DNA of 64,000 nucleotides from Micromonospora sediminimaris (GCA_900112325.1 FOLJ01000011.1:62001-126000); one strand, 5' to 3'. Shown: positions 54,964 to 64,000, counted from the stretch's first letter. Translations and numbers: made by a program. Notes: a model not told the origin generated them from the letters alone.

Positions 54964-55320
54964 ATGGCTAAGACGTTGAAACGAGGTGCCGCGTTCGTGG
55001 CCCTGGCACGGGCGATGACCGCAGGTGCCCGGGGCGGGCCGTCGCTCGGCGCCCGGATCGGTGCGCTGCCCAGGATGATCGCGGCCACCGCCCGTGGCCA
55101 GTACGACGGCGGGCTGCGGCTGGCCATGATGACCGCCGCCACGGCGTACATCGTCTCGCCGATCGACGCGGTACCGGAAATGTTCCTCGCCGTGTTCGGG
55201 CTGATCGACGACGCGGTGATGGTCACCTGGCTGGCCGGTTCGGTGCTTGCCGAGACCGAGCGCTTCCTGGAGTGGGAGGCACGTCGCAGCACCGTGGTCC
55301 CCGGCCACGTGGTGCCCTGA
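54964..55320 (+). CDS. DUF1232 (YkvA-like) membrane protein
   Basis: This 118-residue protein has the DUF1232 core: AMMTAATAYIVSPIDAVPEMFLAVFGLIDDAVMV (about 57-90), two helices around a SPID motif. ATG 54964 has GAGGAG seven bases upstream. Function is unknown. It is followed, after 82 bases, by the cystathionine beta-synthase gene. Confidence 0.85.
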   Translation: MAKTLKRGAAFVALARAMTAGARGGPSLGARIGALPRMIAATARGQYDGGLRLAMMTAATAYIVSPIDAVPEMFLAVFGLIDDAVMVTWLAGSVLAETERFLEWEARRSTVVPGHVVP

Positions 55321-55402
55321 CCGACGTACTCTGGGCGGGAATTCCACCTGGTTCACCCGCCCGGCCTGGCGTGCCGGTGCCGGAGCGAAAGGGCACAACG
55401 AG

Positions 55403-56773
<1,371 letters not shown>

Positions 56774-56785
56774 CCCAACTGTGTC

Positions 56786-56841
56786 GATCAGGGGGTAGCG
56801 GCAGTCTTCGATCTCCACGATGCCGCTACCCCCTGATCAAC
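56786..56841. repeat. Inverted repeat, GTTGATCA family, between convergent genes
   Basis: GATCAGGGGGTAGCGGCA (56786-56803) pairs perfectly with TGCCGCTACCCCCTGATC (56821-56838) around a 17-base loop. The right side extends to CTGATCAAC, so read in reverse it begins GTTGATCA like the other family members. Placement between two stop codons suggests terminator use. Confidence 0.85.
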
Positions 56842-56858
56842 GGGGTTGATGGGGGGAG

Positions 56859-57368
56859 TCAGAGGGGGCGGGTGTAGCGGAGTTGGGGGGTGTGCGTCCG
56901 GCCGATCATCTCGTCGCGCTGCTGGCCGGTGGGGTGCCAGCCGCCGCGTTCGTAGAAGTGGCGGGCGGGGGTGTTGTCGCGCAGGACCCAGAGGACCGCG
57001 CGGCGCCAGCCGCGGGTCCGCATGTTGTTCAGGGCGTCGACCATCAGCGCCCGGCCGACGCCGCGACCACGCTCGGTCGGCTCCAGGTGGATGGCGTTGA
57101 GCAGGCCGGTCGCCGGGTCGCCCTCGTCGTCGGGGCCCAGGTAGCTGAAGCCGGCCAAGGTGCCGTTCCGCTCGGCCACCGTCATCACGTGGTCGGCGCG
57201 CTCCCAGGTCCATCGCTGCACCCAGTATTCGCCCATCGCCTCCGGGGTCGGGTCGGCCAGCGCCTCCGCCGGCAGGAACGAGGAGTACGCGGCGACCCGG
57301 GAACGTTGGTGCAGGGCGCCCACCGGCAGGAGATCAGCGGACCCGGCCGGACGCAGCGTGACGGTCAC
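56859..57368 (-). CDS. GNAT family N-acetyltransferase
   Basis: This 169-residue GNAT protein has AGFSYLGPDDEGDP, the acetyl-CoA loop ERGRGVGRALMVDAL (about 98-112), and LWVLRDNTPARHFYERGGW. The acceptor is unknown. GTG 57368 overlaps the RNase Z stop (GTGA), and a separate -10 box TACCCT lies seven bases upstream, so it can be read both coupled and leaderless. Confidence 0.85.
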   Translation of the reverse strand: MTVTLRPAGSADLLPVGALHQRSRVAAYSSFLPAEALADPTPEAMGEYWVQRWTWERADHVMTVAERNGTLAGFSYLGPDDEGDPATGLLNAIHLEPTERGRGVGRALMVDALNNMRTRGWRRAVLWVLRDNTPARHFYERGGWHPTGQQRDEMIGRTHTPQLRYTRPL

Positions 57369-58294
57369 TCGACCGAGGGTACCCGTCGGGGTGGCACCTG
57401 AATCGTGGCCAGATCCTCGGCGATCACCAGATCGCCGTCGAAGTGTCGGCGGGCCTCGTCGGCGAAGCGGGTCGGGTCGGCGTAGCGCTGGGAGAAGTGG
57501 GTGAGCACGAGTCGGCGTACCCCTGACTCGGCCGCCACCCGCGCGGCCTGGCCGGCCGTCAGGTGCCCGACCTCGGCGGCGAGCGCGGCCTCCGACTCCA
57601 GGAACGTCGACTCGATGACCAGCAGGTCGGCCTGCTCGGCCAGCGCGTACACCCCGTCGCAGAGGCCGGTGTCCATCACGAAGGCGAACCGCTGCCCCGG
57701 TCGTGGCGTGCTCACCTCGTCGCGGGTGACGCGACGCCCGTCCAGATCTAGGTGGCCGACGCGTTGCAGCTCACCCACCGCGGGCCCGGCGATGCCGTAC
57801 GCGGCCAGCCGCTCCGGCAACATCCGGCACCCGTCGGGCTCCACCAGCCGATAGCCGTACGTCTCGATGGGGTGCCGCAGCCGGCGTGCCTCCAACGTCC
57901 CGTTCCGCAGCACTATCCGTTGTCCGTCCGCCTCGATCGGGGTGACGGCCAGCTCGGCGGTCTCGTGGAAGGAACTGGCGTGCCGCAGCCGGGCGAAGTA
58001 GTCGGCCCCCTCGGCCGGGAAGTGCACCGCCACCGAATGCGGCACCCGATCCAGGGACAGGCGCTGAATGGTGCCGGGCAGGCCGAGACAGTGATCGCCG
58101 TGGAAATGGGTGACACAGATCCGGGTGAGGTCGGTGGCGGTGACGCCGGTGTGCAGCAGTTGCCGCTGGCTGCCCTCGCCCGGGTCGAAGAGGATCACCT
58201 CGTCGTCCCACCGCAGCACGTACCCGTTGTGGTTGCGGTCCCGGGTGGGTGCCTGACTTGCCGTGCCGAGCACCACCAGCTCGCGCATGGACAC
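57365..58294 (-). CDS. rnz: Ribonuclease Z
   Basis: This 309-residue metallo-beta-lactamase-fold nuclease matures tRNA 3' ends. The zinc motif THFHGDHCLGLPG supplies His63, His65, Asp67 and His68; an FVMDTG segment with its Asp (about 220) and LVLTHFSQRY with its His (about 276) complete the site. GTG 58294 has GGAGG five bases upstream; ATG 58288 is six bases later. The upstream region (58295-58612) contains two hairpins and a putative leader-peptide unit described below. Confidence 0.9.
   Translation of the reverse strand: MSMRELVVLGTASQAPTRDRNHNGYVLRWDDEVILFDPGEGSQRQLLHTGVTATDLTRICVTHFHGDHCLGLPGTIQRLSLDRVPHSVAVHFPAEGADYFARLRHASSFHETAELAVTPIEADGQRIVLRNGTLEARRLRHPIETYGYRLVEPDGCRMLPERLAAYGIAGPAVGELQRVGHLDLDGRRVTRDEVSTPRPGQRFAFVMDTGLCDGVYALAEQADLLVIESTFLESEAALAAEVGHLTAGQAARVAAESGVRRLVLTHFSQRYADPTRFADEARRHFDGDLVIAEDLATIQVPPRRVPSVE
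57376..57381 (-). promoter_or_regulatory. -10 box inside rnz for the GNAT gene
   Basis: TACCCT on the minus strand, seven bases, then GTG 57368, located within the last rnz codons. Confidence 0.45.
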
Positions 58295-58316
58295 GGCCGC
58301 CTCCGGTGAAATGAAG

Positions 58317-58380
58317 CGACCCCCGGGGCTTCCGCGCTGACGCGCGGGCCGACTGGACTGGGCCGGCACCCCGGGGGTCG
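58317..58380 (-). terminator. Long hairpin directly upstream of the rnz ribosome binding site
   Basis: CGACCCCCGGGG (58317-58328) and its exact complement (58369-58380) enclose 40 bases with an inner CGCG-CTGA-CGCG stem. On the minus strand the hairpin is followed by CTTCATTTCACC and then GGAGG. It could stop transcription before rnz or mask its ribosome binding site. Confidence 0.55.
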
Positions 58381-58437
58381 GGTGGCTGTCGTGGTTTCGC
58401 CGCACCGCTGCCACACGGTCTCGACGATTCTTACCGT

Positions 58438-58492
58438 GCCCGTCCCGAGGGACGGGGCTGTCACTGTCGAGGACAGCGGCTAGCGGACAGCC
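58438..58492 (-). promoter_or_regulatory. Nested hairpins over and after the 12-codon leader ORF
   Basis: On the minus strand, GGCTGTC (58486-58492) can pair with GACAGCC (58456-58462), enclosing CTGTC-CTC-GACAG. The left arm overlaps the leader ORF's stop. Downstream, GCCCCGTCCC-TC-GGGACGGGC (58438-58458) forms a terminator-like stem. Ribosome position would decide which forms. Confidence 0.5.
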
Positions 58493-58518
58493 ACCTCACG
58501 AGTCCGATTGCTATACAA
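58480..58518 (-). CDS. Possible 12-codon leader peptide with extended Shine-Dalgarno
   Basis: TTG 58518 to TAG 58480 would encode LYSNRTREVAVR (initiator Met). AAAGGAGG (58529-58536) lies ten bases upstream; the wider GAAAGGAGGTGGTCCAG matches the 16S 3' tail complement at 16 of 17 positions, the mismatch being a G-U pair. A longer frame through the same region (43 codons from GTG 58591) is possible but starts upstream of the predicted promoter. Coding is uncertain; the signal set argues for a leader peptide or ribosome-loading site. Confidence 0.4.
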   Translation of the reverse strand: MYSNRTREVAVR

Positions 58519-58549
58519 GTCTGGACCACCTCCTTTCCCGTGTACCGCC

Positions 58550-58578
58550 ACGCTATCCAGCCGCCGGCCGACCGGCAA
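58550..58578 (-). promoter_or_regulatory. Promoter with 17-base spacer for the leader-peptide unit
   Basis: On the minus strand, TTGCCG (58573-58578), a 17-base spacer, and TAGCGT (58550-58555) predict a transcript starting near 58543, just before the extended Shine-Dalgarno region. Confidence 0.5.
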
Positions 58579-58612
58579 CGGATTTCGATCACACTGCCGT
58601 CGACCCCGGTCG

Positions 58613-59806
58613 TCAGGCGCTCTGGGCGATGCCTATCGGGCCTTCCCGGGGGCCGTCCGCGCTGGCCGGCTGCACCGCCAGTGACGGGAAGTCGGCCAGG
58701 TCGCCCTCCGGCTCGGCGTCCCATTCGGGGAACACCAGGTCACTCTGGAGGTAGAGGCAGATCAACTGGGCCAGGTGGCGCAGCCCTTCCAGGTGGGTGC
58801 GCTCGTGACCGTGGGTTGCGTCGACGCCGAAGCCGAGCAGCGCCACCCGGGCGTGTGCCCCCGCCTCCACCGCCGCCGCCACGTCCGAGCGGTAGTAGTC
58901 GAAGACGTCCCGGACGAGATCCACGTCGTGTTCCCGGGCGATCGACGCCAGGTTGCGGGTGAGGTGGTAGTCGAACGGCCCCACGCCGTCGCCCATCGCC
59001 AGGGTGGCCGAGTGCTCCCGGGACTGCTGCCCGGGGGCGACCACCGCCGCGTCCACCGAGACGATCTCGGCCACGTCGGGGTCGAGGCCGTGGGACGCGC
59101 CGTGGCCGATCTCCTCGGTCACGGTGACCAGCAGGTGCGCGCTCACGGCCGGCTTCACCCCGGCGTCGACCATCGCCTTCAGGGCGGCGAGCACCGCGGC
59201 CACGCCGGCCTTGTCGTCCAGGTGGCGGGACTTGACGTACCCGCTGGGGGTGACCGTCGGGTTGGGCAGGAACGCCACGAAGTCGCCCGCGTCGATGCCG
59301 AGAGCCCGCAGCCCGGCGATGTCCTCCACCGGCTCGTCGACGCGTACCTCCACCTGCTCCCAGCCGAAGCCCTGCAGGTCGACGCCCTCGTTGTAACGGT
59401 GACCACTGGCCTTGAGCGGCAGCACCTGACCGGTGACCACCCGATCCAGGTCGTCGGTGAAGATCCGTACGTGGGCGCCCTCGGCGAACCGGGCGCTGTG
59501 CGTGCCGATCGGCTTCAGTTCCAGCCGGCCGTTCTCCTTCAGCCGCTTGACCATCCCGCCGATGGTGTCGGTGTGTACCACGATGGCCCGGTCCGCGCCG
59601 GTCTCCCGGGGGCCGGGCAGGCAGGCGCTAAGCGCGCCCCGGCGGGTCAGCGTCGAGGGGATGCCGAGCGCCGAGAGGCGCTCGCCCACGTACTGCTGCA
59701 CATGGTCGGTGCGCCCCGACGGGCTCGGTATGTCGAGCAACTCGACCAGCACCTGACGGAGATAGTCCAGGTCGATGGGGAGCGGAGTGGTCTTGCGTAC
59801 GGTCAT
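58613..59806 (-). CDS. M42-family peptidase of the NAGGN osmolyte system
   Basis: This 397-residue co-catalytic zinc peptidase has VVHTDTIGGMV, SRHLDDKAGVAA (bridging Asp), VTEEIGHGASHG (catalytic and metal Glu/His) and VDATHGHERTHL. It is the M42 member that accompanies N-acetylglutaminylglutamine amide genes, where hydrolysis or turnover of the dipeptide osmolyte is proposed. ATG 59806 overlaps the ligase stop (ATGA), so it is co-translated. Its direct substrate has not been shown by sequence. Confidence 0.88.
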   Translation of the reverse strand: MTVRKTTPLPIDLDYLRQVLVELLDIPSPSGRTDHVQQYVGERLSALGIPSTLTRRGALSACLPGPRETGADRAIVVHTDTIGGMVKRLKENGRLELKPIGTHSARFAEGAHVRIFTDDLDRVVTGQVLPLKASGHRYNEGVDLQGFGWEQVEVRVDEPVEDIAGLRALGIDAGDFVAFLPNPTVTPSGYVKSRHLDDKAGVAAVLAALKAMVDAGVKPAVSAHLLVTVTEEIGHGASHGLDPDVAEIVSVDAAVVAPGQQSREHSATLAMGDGVGPFDYHLTRNLASIAREHDVDLVRDVFDYYRSDVAAAVEAGAHARVALLGFGVDATHGHERTHLEGLRHLAQLICLYLQSDLVFPEWDAEPEGDLADFPSLAVQPASADGPREGPIGIAQSA

Positions 59807-61695
59807 GCCCCAGATGGTGCCGCACCCGCCGGCGTCCAGAGCTTCTGCGGTGCCCGAGTCCCGGGAAAGAGCAGATCCACGAAGCGTTCGGCGGTGGGCT
59901 GTGGCTCGTGGTTGGCCAGCCCGGGCCGCTCGTTGGCCTCGATGAAGACGTGCTCGGGCTGGTCCGGCGCCGGCACCAGCAGGTCGAGCCCGGTGACCGG
60001 GATGTCGATGGCGCGACTGGCGGCGACGCACGCCTCGGCGATAACCGGGTGCAGTTCTCCGGTGACGTCGTGGATGGTGCCGCCGGTGTGCAGGTTCGCG
60101 GTGCGTCGCACAGCCAGCACCTGCCCCTCCGGCAGCACGTCGTGCAGCTCGTACCCGGCCTCGGTGACCACGTCCCGGGTCATGTCGTCCAGCGGGATGC
60201 GGGACTCGCCGCCGGTGGCGGCGGCCCGACGACGACTCTGCCGCTCGATCAGCTCGGCGATGTCGTGCACTCCGTCGCCGGTGATCGAGGCGGGCCGGCG
60301 TACGGCGGCGGCCACCACCTCGTGATCGATCATGACGACTCGCAGGTCCTCGCCGGAGCACAGCTCCTCCAGCAGCACCTCCGGGCAGAACCGGGCGGCC
60401 AGTTCGACGGCGGCGGTCAGCGCCTCCGGGGTGTGTACGCCGACGGTGATGCCGTTGCCCTGCTCGCCCCGCGCCGGCTTGACCACCAGCTGGCCCACCT
60501 CGGCCAGGAACTCCGCGTCGGCGGCGTCGCCGGTGGCGGTGCGCCCGCGTGGCACCGACAGGCCGGCCTCGGTCAGGATCCGGCGGGTGACCCGCTTGTC
60601 GTCGCAGCGGCTCATCGCCACCGCCGAGGTCAGCTCGGACAGCGACTCCCGGGTGAGGATGGTCCGGCCGCCGCTGGTCAGCCGCAGCTCGCCCCACTCC
60701 GGGTCGGTCACCTCCACCCGGATGCCCCGCCGCATCGCCTCGTCGGCGACGATCCGCGCGTACGGGTTGAGCCCGTCGTAGCCGACCGGCATGGCCGGCA
60801 GGAACAACCGTTCGTTGATCGGATTCTTCCGCTTCACGCAGAGCGTGGCGGTGCGGTAGAAACCGAGCCGCTCGTACAGCCGGATCGCACCGGCGTTCTC
60901 GGCGAGCACGGACAGGTCGACGTACGCGCGGCCCCGGGCGACCAACCGGCTGGCCAGCTCGGTGATGAGGGCCTGTCCGGTGCCGGGCGGGGCCTGGTTG
61001 AAGTCCACGGTGAGACACCACAGGCTGGCGCCGTTGTCCGGGTCGTCGAAGACCGCCACATGGTCGATGCCGGTGATGGTGCCGACGATCTCGCCGGTGA
61101 CCGCCTCGGCCACCAGGTGCAGGAAACGGTCGGTCGCGGCGTTGTCGACGAGCACGTCGACCGGGGCGGTGACCATGCCGTTGGCCGCGTAGATCCGGTT
61201 GACCGCGTCGGCGTCGGCGGCGTCGCGCAACCGACGGATGCGTACCCCGGGCAGCTCGTTGCGACCGTCGAGCGGTGCCGGCGTCTCGGCGCTACCGGCC
61301 TCCTCGGTGGTGCCGGCACCGGGACGAGGCCCGCGACGGTCCCCGCCGAGCGGCAACCGGAACGTCAACGACGGGTCGATGAACAGCTCGTCGGGCAACC
61401 GGGAAACCAGCACGTGCGGATCCCGCAGGTAGATGCAGATGTCCCGGGCGCCGGCCGCCTCGGAGCGCAGGACGTCGGCGACCGCGGACTGGTCGGCGAA
61501 GGTCTGGCCGAAGACCAGCCGCCCCCAACCGCAGTCGAGGATGACATCCGCACCGGTGCTCGGGCGTTCGTCGGCGGTCGGGTCGGTGCCGCCGGTCGCG
61601 ATCGGATCACCGCCCGGCCCGACCCGCTCGTACCGTCTGCCCGTGCCGCGGCCCCGGTCTGTCCGGGCGACGCCGGTGGCCAGGGTGTCCGTCAC
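59803..61695 (-). CDS. N-acetylglutaminylglutamine synthetase (GNAT / ATP-grasp fusion)
   Basis: This 630-residue two-domain enzyme has a GNAT domain (about 110-260, with GQALITELASRLVARG and LYERLGFYR) that would acetylate glutamine, and an ATP-grasp ligase (about 320-590, with VVKPARGEQGNGI, LLEELCSGEDLRVVMID, and metal-binding VFIEANERPGLANH) that would join it to a second glutamine. Layout matches Ngn of rhizobia and pseudomonads. GTG 61695 follows the amidotransferase stop by two bases and the stop overlaps the peptidase start. The first 100 residues are unassigned. Confidence 0.88.
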   Translation of the reverse strand: MTDTLATGVARTDRGRGTGRRYERVGPGGDPIATGGTDPTADERPSTGADVILDCGWGRLVFGQTFADQSAVADVLRSEAAGARDICIYLRDPHVLVSRLPDELFIDPSLTFRLPLGGDRRGPRPGAGTTEEAGSAETPAPLDGRNELPGVRIRRLRDAADADAVNRIYAANGMVTAPVDVLVDNAATDRFLHLVAEAVTGEIVGTITGIDHVAVFDDPDNGASLWCLTVDFNQAPPGTGQALITELASRLVARGRAYVDLSVLAENAGAIRLYERLGFYRTATLCVKRKNPINERLFLPAMPVGYDGLNPYARIVADEAMRRGIRVEVTDPEWGELRLTSGGRTILTRESLSELTSAVAMSRCDDKRVTRRILTEAGLSVPRGRTATGDAADAEFLAEVGQLVVKPARGEQGNGITVGVHTPEALTAAVELAARFCPEVLLEELCSGEDLRVVMIDHEVVAAAVRRPASITGDGVHDIAELIERQSRRRAAATGGESRIPLDDMTRDVVTEAGYELHDVLPEGQVLAVRRTANLHTGGTIHDVTGELHPVIAEACVAASRAIDIPVTGLDLLVPAPDQPEHVFIEANERPGLANHEPQPTAERFVDLLFPGTRAPQKLWTPAGAAPSGA

Positions 61696-61697
61696 GG

Positions 61698-63482
61698 TCA
61701 GTCGATTCCGTGGCTCTGGAGCCACATTTCCAGGAGTCCGAGTTGCCACAGCTTGTTTCCGTTCAACGGGGTCAGTTCGGCGTTGGGCGCGTCGAGCAGG
61801 GCGTTGACGTAATCGGTGCGGAACAGGTCGCGGCGGCGGGCCTCCGGAGCGGACAGCGCGTCGCGTACCCGGTCGAGGAGCTTGCCCTCCAGGTGAGTCA
61901 GGCCCGGCACCGGGAAGTAACCCTTGGGCCGGTCGATGACCTCGTGTGGCAGCACACGACGGCCGATCTCCTTCAGCACACCCTTACCGCCCTGCGCCAG
62001 CTTCAGCTCCGGCGGGCAGGCGGCGGCCAGTTCCACGAACTCGTGATCCAGGAAAGGCACCCGGGCCTCCAGCCCGTGCGCCATGGTCATGTTGTCGACC
62101 CGCTTGACCGGGTCGTCGGTGAGCATGATCTGTGTGTCGATGCGCAAACCGGCGTCGACCGCGGTCTGCGCGCCCGGCCGAGCCAGGTGCGCGGCGACGA
62201 ACTCCCGCGCCGGGTCGCCGTCGGCGAGCCAGGCGGGGTTGAGCACCCGGGCCAGGCCAGCGCCGTCCCGGTCGAAGAAGGCCCGGGCGTACGTGTCGAG
62301 GGCCTGTTCCCGGCCGACCTGAGCCAGCGGCGGGTACCAGTGGTAGCCGCCCAGGATCTCGTCGGCCCCCTGGCCGGACTGCACCACCTTGACGTGCCGG
62401 GACACCTCCTGACTGAGCAGGTAGAAGGCGACGCAGTCGTGGCTGACCATGGGCTCGCTCATGGCCGCGACGGCCGCCTCCAGCGGCGGAACCAGATCCT
62501 GTGCGGCGACCCGGATCTGGTGGTGGTCGGTGTCGAAGGTCTTGGCGACCACGTCGGAGTAGCGGAACTCGTCACCTTCCCGGCCACCGACGGCGTCGAA
62601 GCCGATCGAGAAGGTGGACAGCCCGCGCTGCCCCTCGCCGGCCAGCAGGGCCACCACCAGGCTGGAGTCAAGGCCACCGGAGAGCAGTACGCCGACCGGC
62701 ACGTCGGCGACCATCCGCCGGCGTACGGCGGTGGTGAGCGACTCGTGCAGCGCGTCCTGCCAGTCCCGTTCGGACCAGCCGGCGTGCTCGTCGCGGCGGA
62801 GGAACGGCGGGTCCCAGTAGACCCGCTCGTGGCTGCCGCCGTCGGCCTCGTACACCCGGACGGTGGCCGGCGGGAGCTTGGCCACCCCGCGCAGGATGGT
62901 GCGCGGCGGCGGCACGATGCTGTGGAAGCTGAGGTAGTGACCCAGCGCGACCGGGTCGATGCTGGTGTCCACCCCACCGCCGGCCAGCAGCGCCGGCAGG
63001 GTGCTGGCGAAGCGCACCACGCCGGTGGACTCGGCGAGGTAGAGCGGCTTGATGCCGAGCCGGTCCCGGGCCAGCACCAGGCGGCCGGTGTCCCGCTCGC
63101 TGATCGCCACCGCGAACATGCCGACCAGGTGGTCGACGAAGTCCAGCCCCCACTCGGCGTACGCCTTGACGACGACCTCGCTGTCTCCGCTGGAGAAGAA
63201 GTGGTGGCCCTTGGCCTGCAACTCGGCGCGCAACTCGCGATAGTTGTAGATGCAGCCGTTGAAGACGCCGGTGAGGCCGGCGGCGGAGTCGACGATCGGC
63301 TGGCCGCTGGCCGCCGAGAGGTCGATGATTTTCAGTCGGCGGTGGCCGAGGGCGACCGGCCCCTGTGACCACACCCCGCTGCCGTCAGGCCCCCGATCGC
63401 ACATGGTGGCGGCCATCCGTTCCACCGCTGCGACGTCGGCACGCGTCGCGTCCCGTCGGAACTCCCCAGCCAGTCCGCACAT
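61698..63482 (-). CDS. asnO: N-acetylglutaminylglutamine amidotransferase (AsnO, asparagine-synthase-like)
   Basis: This 594-residue glutamine-dependent amidotransferase converts the dipeptide acid to the amide. Cys2 (MCGLAGEF) is the glutaminase nucleophile, with RGPDGSG and the GCIYNYRELR region; the synthase half has SGGLDSSLVVAL (ATP pyrophosphate loop, about 253) and VVQSGQGADEILGGY. It leads a tightly packed operon with the ligase (two-base gap) and M42 peptidase. Its 300-base upstream region has no other gene. Confidence 0.92.
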   Translation of the reverse strand: MCGLAGEFRRDATRADVAAVERMAATMCDRGPDGSGVWSQGPVALGHRRLKIIDLSAASGQPIVDSAAGLTGVFNGCIYNYRELRAELQAKGHHFFSSGDSEVVVKAYAEWGLDFVDHLVGMFAVAISERDTGRLVLARDRLGIKPLYLAESTGVVRFASTLPALLAGGGVDTSIDPVALGHYLSFHSIVPPPRTILRGVAKLPPATVRVYEADGGSHERVYWDPPFLRRDEHAGWSERDWQDALHESLTTAVRRRMVADVPVGVLLSGGLDSSLVVALLAGEGQRGLSTFSIGFDAVGGREGDEFRYSDVVAKTFDTDHHQIRVAAQDLVPPLEAAVAAMSEPMVSHDCVAFYLLSQEVSRHVKVVQSGQGADEILGGYHWYPPLAQVGREQALDTYARAFFDRDGAGLARVLNPAWLADGDPAREFVAAHLARPGAQTAVDAGLRIDTQIMLTDDPVKRVDNMTMAHGLEARVPFLDHEFVELAAACPPELKLAQGGKGVLKEIGRRVLPHEVIDRPKGYFPVPGLTHLEGKLLDRVRDALSAPEARRRDLFRTDYVNALLDAPNAELTPLNGNKLWQLGLLEMWLQSHGID

Positions 63483-63722
63483 GTGAGCCCATGCTGCCAG
63501 AGGATGTTGCGATTAGCCTGTTGAGACCATGACGGTCGTGTAACAGCATTGCTAGAATCCGCGCCCCGCGATCAAGACATTGTCATTCGGGGTCGAGCGG
63601 CGTGCTGTTTCGTGCCCGCCTCGTAGCACTTGTGGCGTTTGGGTAGCACTGTTGAGTGTGACGAATGCCGCAATACGTGTCGCATCGACTCGGTCACAGG
63701 CCGGCCGTCCCACGCACACGCG

Positions 63723-63754
63723 CGGCCGGCCCGCCGAAATCGGCGGGCCGGCCG
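63723..63754 (-). terminator. Perfect 15-bp hairpin after msrA
   Basis: CGGCCGGCCCGCCGA and its complement flank an AA loop, 28 bases after the msrA stop. The 300 bases between msrA and asnO hold this hairpin and the asnO promoter region, where TAATCG on the minus strand is a weak -10. Confidence 0.9.
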
Positions 63755-63782
63755 TCAAGGGGCGCTTGGGGCGTTGCTCTGC

Positions 63783-64000
63783 TCAGCCGGCGGTACGGGC
63801 CACGCCGACCGGGCAGCTCAGCCCGTTCGGGCCGTGGTTGCAGTAGCCGTTCGGGTTCTTGGTCGGGGCGAGGTACTGCTGGTGGTAGTCCTCGGCCAGG
63901 TAGTAGTCGCCGAGGCGGGTGATCTCCGTGGTGATCTCGCCCTTTCCGGCGCGGGCCACGATCGGCGCGAACGCCTCCCGCGACGCCTCGGCGATCGCCA
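63783..64000 (-). CDS. msrA: Peptide methionine sulfoxide reductase A, 3' part
   Basis: The last 72 codons of MsrA are in the window; the 5' part lies beyond base 64000. YYLAEDYHQQYLAP, the NPNGYCNHGPNG segment and LSCPVG give the family's C-terminal region with resolving cysteines. MsrA reduces methionine-S-sulfoxide in proteins and protects against oxidative damage. It is upstream of the osmolyte operon on the same strand but insulated by a strong hairpin. Confidence 0.93.
   Translation of the reverse strand, partial: AIAEASREAFAPIVARAGKGEITTEITRLGDYYLAEDYHQQYLAPTKNPNGYCNHGPNGLSCPVGVARTAG

Noticed and set aside
59908..63368. Two long plus-strand open frames opposite the osmolyte operon
   Set aside because: Shadows of the real minus-strand genes, which show catalytic motifs and tight operon spacing.
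63553..63558. TAGAAT on the plus strand as a promoter
   Set aside because: No plus-strand gene follows and no -35 lies at 16-19 bases.
63552..63758. 68-codon minus-strand frame between msrA and asnO
   Set aside because: It runs through the perfect msrA terminator hairpin and has no ribosome binding site.

Overview
The window is chromosomal DNA from a very GC-rich actinomycete, most likely Micromonosporaceae (Micromonospora-like). The evidence is strong G/C third-position bias, many GTG and some TTG starts, leaderless promoters with TANNNT -10 boxes directly before the start codon, actinobacterial gene order (mfd / SurA-like lipoprotein / mazG / DUF885 / eno / ftsB / DUF501 / argA / ppx), Rv1086-, Rv1077- and Rv2747-like proteins, and a tRNA-Leu(UAA) of the bldA type. 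I see no insertion sequence, prophage, CRISPR array or rRNA. Nearly all of it looks like core genome.

Layout. 1-3.8 kb: membrane protein, geranylgeranyl-reductase-type flavoprotein, short Z-prenyl synthase, otsB. 3.9-6.0 kb: an uncharacterised XRE-regulated locus with GTCAC/GTGAC palindromes. 6.1-12.1 kb: PIN-PhoH ATPase, a lytic-transglycosylase-like secreted protein behind a long leader, rhomboid protease, YdcZ-type transporter, glpX, DUF4245. 12.3-18.7 kb: two paralogous lipoproteins, xseA/xseB, ispH, a small lipoprotein and a membrane protein. 18.8-27.7 kb (minus strand): large S8 protease, rmuC, ppc, cyclase-family protein. 28-41.9 kb: mfd to ppx, then a dienelactone hydrolase and a family-5-type uracil-DNA glycosylase. 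42-46.3 kb: a five-gene MoxR/DUF58 operon. 46.4-51.4 kb: ndh, a polytopic membrane protein, bldA-type tRNA, Bax-inhibitor-like protein and a small unknown. 51.5-58.3 kb: thiolase, two SGNH hydrolases, DUF1232 protein, cystathionine beta-synthase, GNAT, RNase Z. 58.4-63.5 kb: a possible leader-peptide attenuator, then the three-gene operon for the osmolyte N-acetylglutaminylglutamine amide (asparagine-synthase-like amidotransferase, GNAT/ATP-grasp ligase, M42 peptidase). 63.8 kb to the edge: 3' end of msrA.

The most interesting non-coding signals are: (1) intergenic inverted repeats that keep a constant GTTGATCA tip while the stem sequence varies, plus a second family sharing TTGCTCTGCTT and a third with GATCCGGGCAACTT arms; (2) a compact minus-strand unit at 58.43-58.58 kb with a 17-bp-spaced promoter, a Shine-Dalgarno region complementary to about 17 nt of the 16S tail, a 12-codon ORF and nested hairpins over its stop codon, upstream of RNase Z; (3) about 15 leaderless starts that settle gene starts; (4) a bldA-type tRNA gene together with the only in-frame TTA codon I found, in the uracil-DNA glycosylase gene.
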